Below are positions 54,575 through 63,401 of a stretch of DNA of 64,000 bases, piece by piece. The translations under genes and the position numbers were made by a program. The notes beneath the pieces are model-generated. The model saw only the letters and a program-made list of their open reading frames with translations, was not told the origin of the DNA and ran no database searches. Positions within the stretch are counted from its first letter, which is position 1, and every line of letters begins with the position of its first letter. This stretch comes from Haladaptatus sp. R4 (GTDB lineage: Archaea > Halobacteriota > Halobacteria > Halobacteriales > Haladaptataceae), in the NCBI RefSeq assembly GCF_001625445.1, contig NZ_LWHG01000028.1:62001-126000 (forward strand), in the 5' to 3' direction.

Positions 54575-56172
54575 TCGAGATATCCGAGGTCCGCAAGTCG
54601 CGTTTCCACGCGCTCGTCGTCCGTTTCGACCGTCTCGCCCGCTTCGAACGCGGGGTAGCTCTGCTGGCCGACCGATTCGACGACCGGGAGAACCCGGCCG
54701 TCCATCCGGTCGCTCGCCGGGAGTCCGAACGTCGCCAGAATCGTCGGTGCCACGTCGAAGAGATGGGCACCGGCACAGTTCGCGTCCGGGTCGATGCCGT
54801 CACCCGCCGCGGCGAAGATGCCGTCTCGCTTGTGGTTCCACGGCTCGCTCGGTTTGCCGAACTGCTGGCCCCTGAGTTGGGCCGAGAGGAACTGATCGAA
54901 CTCCGCGGGGACACAGACGATGTCCACGGCGTCCGCGCTGTACGGCCCGGTGAAGTACTCCTCGCGCGGGGCGACCGTCTCGAACACGAGGTCGCCGTCC
55001 GGCGTCCTGACGTCGCGCAGTTTCTCGATTATCTCCGCGCGAACCCCTTCGTACTCGTCGGGAGAAACGACGCCGCTCGGGTCGCGTCCCTCGACGTTGA
55101 GTCGAACGCCGCACTCGATCCTGTCGCGCATGTACGCGACGGAGTTGGGGAAATCGACCTGTTCCGTTGCCGCGCGGATGAACTGCTCGGGGACGTGTTC
55201 CGCGACGACGGTGTCCAACCCGACGCGTTCGAGTACGGTTCCGATCCGTTGGCTCGTGATGCCGACCCGCGCGGCGAGCGCGAGTCCCCGTTCGGCCATC
55301 CCCTGCTCGTGGGAGGAACTCTCCTCGCCCTGCTGTAACTGGTTGCCCGCGATGGTTGACCACGAGGGCATGCCTTCGCCGCCGCGGGCGGTTTCGACGT
55401 AGCCCTCTTCGTGCAGGAAATCGTTGACGCGGAACTCGTAGCCGTTGTACTCGCCGATGCCGTGGTCGCTGGCGACGACGACGGTGTCCGGGTCACACGT
55501 ATCGAGGATTTTCCCGACCTGCTCGTCCACCGCTTCGTACACTGCTCTGGCGACTGCCTCGTCGCCCGGGTGTTCGTGAAAGAGCGTGTCCGTGCTCTGG
55601 AACTGGACGAAGCCGAAGTCGGGGTCGAAGCGACCTACGAGATATCTAAATGCGTCACCGCGCATGCGTGCGAGGCGACGATACCATTCGACGGATTGCT
55701 CCTCCGGGAGGTTCCGCGGCGGATACACCCGGTAGCCGCCGATCTCGTCCCGAACTTCGTCGAGGAGTCCTTCGGGGTGACACGTCGGGTTTTCCGGTGC
55801 GGTGTACCCCGGCAGTATCGCGCCGTCGATTTCGCGCGGCGGGTGTGTGACGGGTGCGTTGACGACGACGCTCGACAAGTCGTGTTGGTCCAGTAGTTCC
55901 CAGAGCGTGTACTCGCGGACACGGCTGGCGTTCACCACGTCCCAATCGTAGCCGTCGAAGTGGAGAAAGCCGAACACGCCGTGCTTTCCGGGATTAACGC
56001 CGGTGTACAACGAGGGCCACGCGCTGGGGGTCCAGGGCGGTAGTTGCGATTCCAGTGGCCCGGTCGACCCCTCATCGAAGATCGAGGCGAGGTTCGGGAG
56101 CGCCCCCTTCTCGAACAGCGGTTCGAGGACGCTCCGACACCCCGCGTCGATTCCGACGAGGAGGGTCTGCAT
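54571..56172 (-). CDS. Alkaline phosphatase superfamily protein (type I phosphodiesterase/pyrophosphatase)
   Basis: This is a 533-residue metal-dependent enzyme. The start TLLVGIDAGCRSVLEPLFEK replaces the usual IDGxxxD motif, and LPPWTPSAWPSLYTGVNPGKHG has the nucleophile Thr or Ser region. VVVASDHGIGEYNG supplies the Asp-His metal pair, and HLFDVAPTILATFGLP is the closing motif. Such proteins act on phosphodiesters or nucleotide sugars, often in glycan loci. No signal peptide is seen. A longer start 12 bases upstream is also possible. Confidence 0.88.
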   Translation of the reverse strand: MQTLLVGIDAGCRSVLEPLFEKGALPNLASIFDEGSTGPLESQLPPWTPSAWPSLYTGVNPGKHGVFGFLHFDGYDWDVVNASRVREYTLWELLDQHDLSSVVVNAPVTHPPREIDGAILPGYTAPENPTCHPEGLLDEVRDEIGGYRVYPPRNLPEEQSVEWYRRLARMRGDAFRYLVGRFDPDFGFVQFQSTDTLFHEHPGDEAVARAVYEAVDEQVGKILDTCDPDTVVVASDHGIGEYNGYEFRVNDFLHEEGYVETARGGEGMPSWSTIAGNQLQQGEESSSHEQGMAERGLALAARVGITSQRIGTVLERVGLDTVVAEHVPEQFIRAATEQVDFPNSVAYMRDRIECGVRLNVEGRDPSGVVSPDEYEGVRAEIIEKLRDVRTPDGDLVFETVAPREEYFTGPYSADAVDIVCVPAEFDQFLSAQLRGQQFGKPSEPWNHKRDGIFAAAGDGIDPDANCAGAHLFDVAPTILATFGLPASDRMDGRVLPVVESVGQQSYPAFEAGETVETDDERVETRLADLGYLE

Positions 56173-56775
56173 CTGACAGTCCATGCTGTTTTCGCGAACC
56201 CCTCGTTCGTCCTTTGTTATGCGTCAGTTTCCAGCCGTTTAGAGGGGTCGTACTGGCCGAATCTCCGTCAAACGTCGTCAGTCGGGGAGCGTGTGACTCA
56301 ATACCACCTTTCTCCAGTTCGACGGCGATTACTCTCGATCCGGCATTTTAGCGGGAGTCCCTGGACGCGATACGCGTCCCATCGGCGGCCCAGCCGTTCT
56401 CTCGACGCAATCGACCATCAAATATTTCAAACGGCACAGTGGCCCCAAACCGATACATACATAAAATAGGAGAAAAACATTGAATCTGCAATGGCACGCG
56501 ACACGACGACAGGCGAGCGATATCCTTCCTGAAAGGGCAGGTGTAGCATCGACGGTTACATCTTGACCGATGTCACGGATGCTCACTTCGCGACGAAACG
56601 TAATCGAAGTCATTCTCAGGGCCAAATGGACGACGACTCGGTGGTAATGTGGCGTTTCCATCGGAAATGACATCTTTCTCCCCTCGGATGCCTGTCATTA
56701 GATCGTCTTAAATAATGAGGATTGCATTGAGACGGGATCGTAATCTACTTAAATTGGTAATGCGGCATTGAAACC
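56173..56775. other. Intergenic region before the secreted beta-helix gene
   Basis: There are about 600 bases between divergent genes. The only clear signal is a TATA-like run (56747-56755) before the start at 56776 and AT-rich sequence from 56700 onward. A 114-codon open frame on the minus strand (56329-56673) has no haloarchaeal protein character. I see no other structure. Confidence 0.45.
56747..56755 (+). promoter_or_regulatory. TATA-like box of the beta-helix gene
   Basis: ACTTAAATT lies 21-29 bases before the ATG at 56776. Confidence 0.5.
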
Positions 56776-58209
56776 ATGGCACGCGACGAAACGGCACGCG
56801 ATTCGACAGACAGCGGTCTGTTAAACCGACGTTCGTATCTGAAATTCGCCGGAGCGACGGCAGCAGCCTTCGCTACGGCCGGGGTAGCGAACGCAGAAGA
56901 CTATCGAACCATCACCGTCCCTGCTGGCCAACAGAAATCGATCCACGTTGGGGACGGAGTGACGTTCGAGAACGTCCTCATCGACATCACCGCATCCGGT
57001 GCTGGGGTGGCGATCACGACCAGCGGAAACGGATGGACGATTCGAAACGTCGGTATCAAAGGACAGCACAGCGGTGAGAGCTTCATGATCATGCCCGGCG
57101 TCGAATCGCCGGACGGTCACGGTCTCATCGAAAACGTCTACATGGGCGACGGTACCAAGGCAAGAAAACACGGCGGCGGGGTCTGGGTCAACGCCAACCT
57201 CCCTCACCGCGGTACCATCACCTTCCGCCGGACTCACATCGCGAACACGGTCAACAACGGCCTGTACGCCTCCGGTCCGGGTAGTAAAGGCGCGAACGGG
57301 ATCACGAACGTCGAGGATTCGTACTTCCACTCGAACAACATCTCCAACATCCGCCTGAACGCGAAGGGCCCCCGAACCCCGTACGTCAAGAACACCGTGG
57401 TGAAGGTCGATGAAAGTACGCCCCCGTGTGGCGAGAACTGTTCGGCACCCGGTACGGTCAACAACCGCGGTGTCTGGTCCTGGTACGGTACGACGAAAGT
57501 CATCAACTCCGACATCCAGGGTGGATTGGTGACCGCACACGGCGGTAACGTGCAAACGGAAAACACCCGAACCGGCGACAACGCGGACCTGACGCCACCG
57601 AAAGGCGTCCCGATGACCGCGGAGCAGGCGGCGAGCGGTGCGGCCAAGAGTCACGGAAATCGCAAGCGAGCGGCGAAGAAAAAGCAGTCGAAAGCGAAGG
57701 GACTGCCGAACGTCATCAGCATTTCGAGCAACTCGTCCTCGAAGGCCGCGTCCTACGAGTTCGAGGTCGCCGGAAAGATCCGAAAATCGACCGATCACGG
57801 AGCCTCGAAGGACGACGACGACACGCTCAACAACGGTACCGCAACCGGCTCCGTCGCAGGCGGCACCGACAGCTACGAGTTCTCGGGCCCGCTCGTGAGC
57901 TTCAGTCTCGACGGCAAGGCGACGGTGTCCCTCAACGGCGAGCAGGTCACGGCGGGCAAACTCGGTCTGCCGAAAACAATCGTCATCGACGGCCACAAAA
58001 CCGCCGGGTCGAGCAGCTACTCCTTCGACGTCGGCGGGTCGGTCGCCAAATCCGACGCCCTCGGTTCGATCAACAAGATGGACACCGTCGAAGGCACCCG
58101 CGTCACGGGGAAGGTCTTCAACGGTAAGGACGGCTATCGATTCTCGGGCGACTTGAAACGGCTCCAGGTCGACGGCAAGGCGCGCATCTCGATCGGAGCG
58201 GGGAAATAA
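56776..58209 (+). CDS. Secreted Tat-exported right-handed beta-helix protein with duplicated C-terminal domain
   Basis: This is a 477-residue protein. A Tat signal peptide is visible as NRRSYLKFAGATAAAFATAG ending VANA, with cleavage expected near residue 40. The next 230 residues repeat short beta turns (IRNVGIKGQHSG, IENVYMGDG, TFRRTHIANT), as in parallel beta-helix proteins that bind or cut polysaccharide. A basic spacer (KSHGNRKRAAKKKQSKAK) leads to two repeats of about 80 residues (311-395 and 398-477), each with a SYEFEV- or SYSFDVGG-like strand and a final SLDGKA/QVDGKARISI. The last gene half is coupled to a small gene. Confidence 0.82.
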   Translation: MARDETARDSTDSGLLNRRSYLKFAGATAAAFATAGVANAEDYRTITVPAGQQKSIHVGDGVTFENVLIDITASGAGVAITTSGNGWTIRNVGIKGQHSGESFMIMPGVESPDGHGLIENVYMGDGTKARKHGGGVWVNANLPHRGTITFRRTHIANTVNNGLYASGPGSKGANGITNVEDSYFHSNNISNIRLNAKGPRTPYVKNTVVKVDESTPPCGENCSAPGTVNNRGVWSWYGTTKVINSDIQGGLVTAHGGNVQTENTRTGDNADLTPPKGVPMTAEQAASGAAKSHGNRKRAAKKKQSKAKGLPNVISISSNSSSKAASYEFEVAGKIRKSTDHGASKDDDDTLNNGTATGSVAGGTDSYEFSGPLVSFSLDGKATVSLNGEQVTAGKLGLPKTIVIDGHKTAGSSSYSFDVGGSVAKSDALGSINKMDTVEGTRVTGKVFNGKDGYRFSGDLKRLQVDGKARISIGAGK

Positions 58210-58418
58210 TGAGCCGGTCCCGCTGGGAGCGACTTCCCGCCAACCCCGACCTCGAAGGGGACCTCGGCTACGAAATCGACGAGTGGGACGTTATCCGCGC
58301 CCGCCGAGACGGGCGCGGCCGACTCATGTTCCTTCCGAAGGACAAGGACATGCTCCGCGACGATGCGTTCATCCTCGCTGACGCGGACGCCGTTTGTAAC
58401 GTCGAAAAGAAGCAGTAG
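58209..58418 (+). CDS. Small haloarchaeal hypothetical protein
   Basis: This is a 69-residue acidic protein. The stop TAA of the previous gene and this ATG share one base, so it is co-translated with the secreted protein. Sequence features are WERLPANPDLEGDLGYEIDEW and RLMFLPKDKDMLRDDAFILAD. I do not recognise a named family. Confidence 0.7.
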   Translation: MSRSRWERLPANPDLEGDLGYEIDEWDVIRARRDGRGRLMFLPKDKDMLRDDAFILADADAVCNVEKKQ

Positions 58419-58458
58419 CTCCTCCATCGGACCCCTTCGAGGGCCGTTCTTCTTCCAC

Positions 58459-59010
58459 CTACTGCCCTTCGGCCCGCCGCAGTTCGGGCGGCAATCCCTG
58501 CACGGTTCGCCGCCGATAGTAGAGATACTGGGCGATGGCCGAAACCCCGTACGCGACGAGAATGATGACGGCAGTGGCGATGCCGGAAATCAGCGTGAAC
58601 GGGTATATTTCGAACCAGACGCCGAGCACGAGCAGGATGCTCCCGAGCGAGAGCGCGAGGTAGTATCTGTCCCACGGAATCTCGGGTCGAGAGACGTCGC
58701 CGAGGTACGTATCGAGTTCACGTGCGCGTCGCGAGAGGGAAATCTCGCCCTCGTCCCTGTCGTACTCCACGATTCCGGCGTCGTCGAGTTTGGGAAGATG
58801 GGTCTGATAGAGCGAGATGTAGACGCGCTTGCGCTGCTCGCTCGTCAACCCCGAGAGCGTGGTGTCGTTCTCCCACACTGCGACTTGATCGGTCAGGTCG
58901 GACAGCTCGACGATTCCACCCTCACGTCGCAGGTAGTAGAGCGCATAGCGTCGTCGTGGACTCTTGAGAACCTCGAACACCTGGTCCTGTGAGAGTCCGG
59001 AACTAGCCAT
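58459..59010 (-). CDS. DUF7344 domain protein with two transmembrane helices
   Basis: This is a 183-residue protein. The N-terminal DUF7344 winged-helix-like domain has SPRRRYALYYLRREGGIVEL and RVYISLYQTHLPKLDDAGIVEYD; residues 110-160 form two transmembrane helices (YYLALSLGSILLVLGVWFEI and the following pair). It resembles the shorter regulator at 10361-10812, but membrane anchorage suggests a sensor. It probably regulates a neighbouring surface or glycan locus, though this is a guess. Confidence 0.85.
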   Translation of the reverse strand: MASSGLSQDQVFEVLKSPRRRYALYYLRREGGIVELSDLTDQVAVWENDTTLSGLTSEQRKRVYISLYQTHLPKLDDAGIVEYDRDEGEISLSRRARELDTYLGDVSRPEIPWDRYYLALSLGSILLVLGVWFEIYPFTLISGIATAVIILVAYGVSAIAQYLYYRRRTVQGLPPELRRAEGQ

Positions 59011-59273
59011 CGTATGGGGAGAGAGGCCGCTCGCTCATCGAAACCAATACACCTCCGTTTGCGTACGCGACCAGCCTGTGGTCACGGCTTCCACCACCGC
59101 ATACACCGGCAATCACCGCTTCCCCACTTTGTTACCACGGTGCTGTTCTCGGGTAACGTCGCCATACACCCCGTCCATTCGGCCGTATTCCTCGTTCCCG
59201 GTCGGGTAACGCCGATTTCGGCGGGTAAACGGCTCGTAGCGGGGCTAGTCCGGAGCTACCCGCCGCCAAGGAG
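59011..59273. other. Intergenic region upstream of the glycan operon
   Basis: No gene is seen. The stretch has several CGGGTAAC-like words (59155, 59204) and a matching inverse CTACCCGCC near 59257. These could be paired regulator sites, but the pattern is weak. Confidence 0.35.
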
Positions 59274-59281
59274 CGTATAAC
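59274..59281 (+). promoter_or_regulatory. TATA box of the glycan operon leader
   Basis: GTATAACA lies 19-26 bases before an ATG at 59300. It would give a leaderless transcript that begins with a 17-codon mini-frame. Confidence 0.5.
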
Positions 59282-59299
59282 AAAGAGGACAGGTAGGGC

Positions 59300-59353
59300 A
59301 TGGGGAATAACGCCCAGTCCGTCGCACGCACGGCGGAATCGGGCGATTCATGA
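59300..59353 (+). CDS. Possible 17-codon leader peptide
   Basis: ATG 59300 to TGA 59351 reads [17 protein letters not shown]. The TGA overlaps the ATG of a second mini-frame at 59350 (ATGA). I call it tentatively, because the TATA box fits this start and both overlaps are typical of coupling. Confidence 0.3.
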   Translation: MGNNAQSVARTAESGDS

Positions 59354-59427
59354 CCCAAGCTATGAACTCACTACCATCCACTGACACGCCCTGTGATTCG
59401 TGTCCCCGCTGGGGTGGTCGGCCGTGA
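59350..59427 (+). CDS. Possible 25-codon Cys-pair leader peptide
   Basis: ATG 59350 to TGA 59425 encodes a 25-residue peptide ending [13 protein letters not shown]. Its stop overlaps the GTG start of the acetyltransferase at 59424 (GTGA). The CxxC pair is the only notable feature. It may be a translational leader or a small protein. Confidence 0.35.
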   Translation: MTQAMNSLPSTDTPCDSCPRWGGRP

Positions 59428-60002
59428 CCGAACCACAGAGTCGAGACCGGACCATTCACCCGGATGCGACGGTTGGATACGCCTACACGGCGGATTCGAC
59501 ACCACCAACTATCGGTGACGGTGCGACCATCCGGTCCGGAACGGTTATCTACGACGACGTAACCATCGGGAGCGATTTCACGACCGGCCACGGTGCCCTC
59601 GTGCGGGAGAAGACGACCATCGGCGACGACGTTATCGTCGGCACGAACACGGTTATCGACGGGCAAACGACCATCGGCTCGCACGTGAGCATGCAGACGA
59701 ACGTTTACGTCCCGACCAACACCACGGTCGGGAACCGAGTGTTCGTCGGACCGGCCGCGACGTTCACGAACGACCCGTATCCCATCCGCCAATCGACGGA
59801 CCTCGAAGGGCCGACGCTCGAAGACGACGTTTCCATCGGCGCGAACGTAACCCTCCTCCCCGGCATCACCGTCGGCGAGGGGGCCTTCGTCGCCGCCGGT
59901 GCCGTCGTGACTGACGACGTGCCACCCGAAACGCTCGCCGTCGGTACGCCCGCCGAGATACGTCCGCTTCCGGAATCGCTCTCGGGAGGGAACGACATAT
60001 GA
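59424..60002 (+). CDS. Hexapeptide-repeat N-acetyltransferase (WbpD-like)
   Basis: This is a 192-residue left-handed beta-helix acetyltransferase. Repeats such as [40 protein letters not shown] and [19 protein letters not shown] match WbpD-type enzymes that acetylate a UDP-3-amino-sugar. I chose the GTG at 59424 (a GTG at 59400 is an alternative). The stop overlaps the aminotransferase ATG, as in a co-translated sugar pathway. Confidence 0.88.
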   Translation: MTEPQSRDRTIHPDATVGYAYTADSTPPTIGDGATIRSGTVIYDDVTIGSDFTTGHGALVREKTTIGDDVIVGTNTVIDGQTTIGSHVSMQTNVYVPTNTTVGNRVFVGPAATFTNDPYPIRQSTDLEGPTLEDDVSIGANVTLLPGITVGEGAFVAAGAVVTDDVPPETLAVGTPAEIRPLPESLSGGNDI

Positions 60003-61075
60003 TTCCCATCGCGAACCCCGAACTGGGGCGCGAGGAAATCGAGGCGACCGTCGCCTGTATCGAGGAGGGGCAACTCGCCGACGGGCCGGAAGTACGCCGG
60101 TTCGAGGACGAGTTCGCCGCCTTCTGCGGGACGGAGTTCGGCGTCGCGACGAGCAACGGAACGACGGCCCTCCACGCCGCGTTCGAGGCCCTCGATATCG
60201 GCCCGGGTGACCGCGTGGTCACCTCGCCGTTCTCGTTCGTCGCCAGCGCGAACGCGATTCGGCTCGCCGGGGCGGAACCCGTCTTCGCCGACATCGACTC
60301 GGACACGTACACGCTCGATCCGTACGCGACCGAGCAGGCGGTCCGAAAACACGAGGCTGACGCGATTCTCGCGGTGCACCTCTACGGACTGGCGGCGGAG
60401 ATGAACCATCTGCAGGACATCGCCGAAACGCACGACATTGCACTGATCGAGGACGCCGCACAGGCACACGGTGCCGAGTACGACGGCAGACCGGTCGGAT
60501 CGTTCGGCGACGCGGCCTGTTTCTCCTTCTACCCGACGAAGAACATGACGACGGGGGAGGGGGGAATGGTGACGAGCGACCGCCGCGACGTGGCCGAACG
60601 CGCGGCGAGTTTCGTCAACCACGGTCGCACCGCGGACGGCGGCTACGACCACGTTCGTCTCGGTCACAACTTCCGGATGACGAGCATGGCCGCGGCCATC
60701 GGTCGGGTGCAGTTGTCGCGGCTTCCGAAGTACAACGAGGCGCGGCGGGCCAACGCGGCCTATCTCACCGACCGCCTCCGTGACGCGACCGTCAAACCGC
60801 CCGTCGAACCCGACGACTGTCGCCACGTCTATCACCAGTACACGATTCGCACGGAGGACAGAGATGGGTTGCAAAACCACCTCGAATCGCACGGCATCGG
60901 GACGGGCGTCTACTACCCGACGCCGATTCACGAACAACCAGCATACCAGCACGTCGAACACGACGCCCCGGTTTCGGAACGGATGGCGGACGAAGTCCTC
61001 TCGCTTCCCGTCCATCCCGGACTGACGGGCGAAGACGTGCGAACGATTGCAACCGCTATCATAGATTATGAGTGA
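59999..61075 (+). CDS. DegT/DnrJ/EryC1/StrS-type sugar aminotransferase (WbpE-like)
   Basis: This is a 358-residue PLP enzyme. The start [20 protein letters not shown] is typical, and [15 protein letters not shown] contains the PLP-binding region (near residue 155). The Schiff-base Lys is in [20 protein letters not shown] (Lys near residue 181), with [15 protein letters not shown] downstream. It puts an amino group on the sugar nucleotide formed by the oxidoreductase. The start overlaps the acetyltransferase stop by four bases, and its end overlaps the next gene. Confidence 0.93.
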   Translation: MIPIANPELGREEIEATVACIEEGQLADGPEVRRFEDEFAAFCGTEFGVATSNGTTALHAAFEALDIGPGDRVVTSPFSFVASANAIRLAGAEPVFADIDSDTYTLDPYATEQAVRKHEADAILAVHLYGLAAEMNHLQDIAETHDIALIEDAAQAHGAEYDGRPVGSFGDAACFSFYPTKNMTTGEGGMVTSDRRDVAERAASFVNHGRTADGGYDHVRLGHNFRMTSMAAAIGRVQLSRLPKYNEARRANAAYLTDRLRDATVKPPVEPDDCRHVYHQYTIRTEDRDGLQNHLESHGIGTGVYYPTPIHEQPAYQHVEHDAPVSERMADEVLSLPVHPGLTGEDVRTIATAIIDYE

Positions 61076-62050
61076 ACCAACGAACGCGGTCGTCATCGGC
61101 GTCGGAAGCATGGGTCGCCATCACGCCCGCGTCTACAGCGAACTACCCGAAGTGAATCTCGTCGGGATTCACGACGTGGACGAAGCGAACGCGGCCGAAG
61201 TCGCCAGAAATCACGGCACACAGGCCGTCGATATGGAAACCGCCCTCCAAATCGCGGACGTCGCTTCCATCGCCGTTCCGACGCCGTACCACTACGAGAT
61301 GGCGAAGAAGTGTATCGATGCGGGGGTTCACGTCCTCGTCGAAAAGCCGTTCGTCGGCGATCCAGACGAAGGGGTGGATCTGATCTCCCGCGCGAAGAGC
61401 GCGGACGTGGTGATTCAAGTCGGCCACATCGAACGGTTCAATCCGGCGATCCGGACGCTCTCTGAGATCGTCTCGGAACTCGATATCATCGCCATCGATG
61501 CACAGCGACTCGGCCCGCCACCGGAGGGGCGAGCGGTGGACGTGAGCGCCGTGATGGATTTGATGATTCACGACATCGACGTACTGCTCTCCATCGTGGA
61601 CGACGATATCAACTCGATTGCGGCGGCCGGACGCGGGATAACCGCTATGCGAGTGCGAGCATCCAGTTCGACGGCGGAATCGTCGCCGGACTCACGGCGA
61701 GTCGGGTGACACAGGAGAAGGTCCGGAAGCTGTCGATCACGGCGGCCGACTGTCGGGTGAACGTCGATTACACGAACCAGTCGGTCGAGATTCACCGCCA
61801 CTCGCTGCCGGAGTACATCGAGGACAACGGCGACCTGCGCTACCGGCACGAGAGCATCATCGAGCGCCCGACCGTGGAGAACGGCGAACCGCTGAAGAAC
61901 GAACTCCGGTCGTTCGTCCGGAGCGCGACGACCGGTTCGACGCCGGTCGTCACCGGCGAGGACGGACTTCGCGTGCTCGAAGTCGCTCGAAAGATCGACG
62001 GATTGGCGTCCGGACCGAAGGAGCAGGAACAGGAGGTGCATCTCGGGTGA
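61068..62050 (+). pseudogene. Gfo/Idh/MocA family sugar nucleotide oxidoreductase (WbpB-like), frame broken by one base
   Basis: The first 190 residues have VVIGVGSMGRHHARVYSELP, DVASIAVPTPYHYEMAKKC and LVEKPFVGDP, then VMDLMIHDIDVLLSIV. Near 61636-61645 the frame changes: the continuation is RYASASIQFDGGIVAGLTAS and RVTQEKVRKLSITAADCRVN to the stop at 62050. The sign fits one missing base. WbpB-type enzymes oxidise the 3-OH of the UDP-sugar before amination. The gene overlaps the upstream aminotransferase by eight bases, and its TGA overlaps the GTG of the next gene. Confidence 0.87.
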
Positions 62051-63401
62051 GCCTGCGGCGACCCGAAAGGCTCTACGCGAACGACGCATCCACGGACGAG
62101 CAGCGGGAAGCGTTCCTGTCCGGCGAGATTCCCGTGGCGGTGTACGGCCTCGGAAAGATGGGCCTCCCGCTCGCGGCGGTGTACGCCGAGACTTGCAGTA
62201 ACGTCGTCGGAGCGGACATCGATCCGGACGTGGTCGAAGGAATCAACCGCGGCGAGTGTCACGTCCAGCGCGAACCCGGCCTCGCGGAACTCGTCTCGGA
62301 AACGGTCGAGTCGGGTTCCCTCCGGGCAGTCGAATCGCCGACGGAGGCGGCGCGGGACGCCGCGATTCACGTCGTCATCGTTCCGACGCCGATAACCGAC
62401 GACGACGAACCCGACCTCGCCATCCTCCAGTCGGTGATGGAGAGCGTCGCCGAGGGACTCGCTCCCGGCGACCTCGTCGTGGTCGAGTGCACCGTCCCGC
62501 CGCGGACGACCCGCGACGTCTTGCTCCCGATGTTGGAACGCGAGAGCGACCTCACGCGTGAGGAGTTCGGGGTCGCGGTCTGCCCGGAGCGAACCTCCAG
62601 CGGTCGCGCGTTGGAAGACATTCGGGGAGCCTACCCCAAAGTCGTCGGCGGCGTTGATGATGAGAGCACGCGCGTCGCGGAACTCGTCTATGGCGAACTG
62701 ACCAGCAACGAGGTCATCGCGGTGCCGAGCGCGACGACCGCTGAAGCCGTGAAGGTGTTCGAGGGCGTCTACCGCGACGTCAACATCGCGCTGGCGAACG
62801 AACTCGCCACGATAGCCGACGCGGCGGATATCAGCGTCAACCGGGCCATCGAGACGGCGAACACCCAGCCGTTCTGTGACATTCACCGGCCGGGACCGGG
62901 CGTCGGCGGGCACTGTATCCCGTACTACCCGTACTTCCTCATCCGGCAGTTCGAGATGGACTTCCCGCTGTTGAGTACCGCACGCGAGGTGAACGACTCG
63001 ATGCCCGCGTTCACGGTCGGAAAGGTCGGGGAACTGTTGGAAGAAGTGGGCAAATCGCTCGCGGACTCGCGGGTGCTCGTCCTCGGTCTAACCTACCGAC
63101 CCGGCGTCGAGGAGACGCGGGCCGCCCCGGCGCGTCCCATCTGTGCCGACCTGACCGAGCGCGGTGCGGACGTGTTCGCGGTGGACCCGGTGCTCCCGAC
63201 CGCGGACGGATTCGAGGCGACGAAACTCCCGCTCGAAACCGTTGGAGAGTACGACTTCGATGCGGCAGTGATGGTCACGAACCACGACGATTTCGCGGAC
63301 ATCGACTGGGACGGGTTCGATCCGATGGTCGTCGTCGACGGCCGGAACTGTCTGGACCTGTCCCGGTCGACCACCGCGTCTACACCATCGGAGGTGACTG
63401 A
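62047..63401 (+). CDS. UDP-sugar dehydrogenase (WbpA/UDP-glucose or UDP-ManNAc dehydrogenase family)
   Basis: This protein of about 451 residues has a GTG start at 62047. Motifs are the N-terminal VAVYGLGKMGLPLAAVYAET, VVIVPTPITDDDEPDLA, VCPERTSSGRALEDI, the KVFEGVYRDVNIALANELAT region, GPGVGGHCIPYYPYFLI with the catalytic Cys, and LGLTYRPGVEETRAAP near the C-terminus. The frame ending in DLSRSTT is one base off from the usual end HRVYTIGGD, which is reached in the next frame with a TGA at 63399. It oxidises the sugar C6 to the acid. The stop meets the next gene's ATG directly. Confidence 0.92.

Noticed and set aside
56329-56673. A 114-codon frame in the intergenic region before the beta-helix gene
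   Set aside because: The composition is not acidic, it has no motif, and it crosses AT-rich sequence; it is likely chance.
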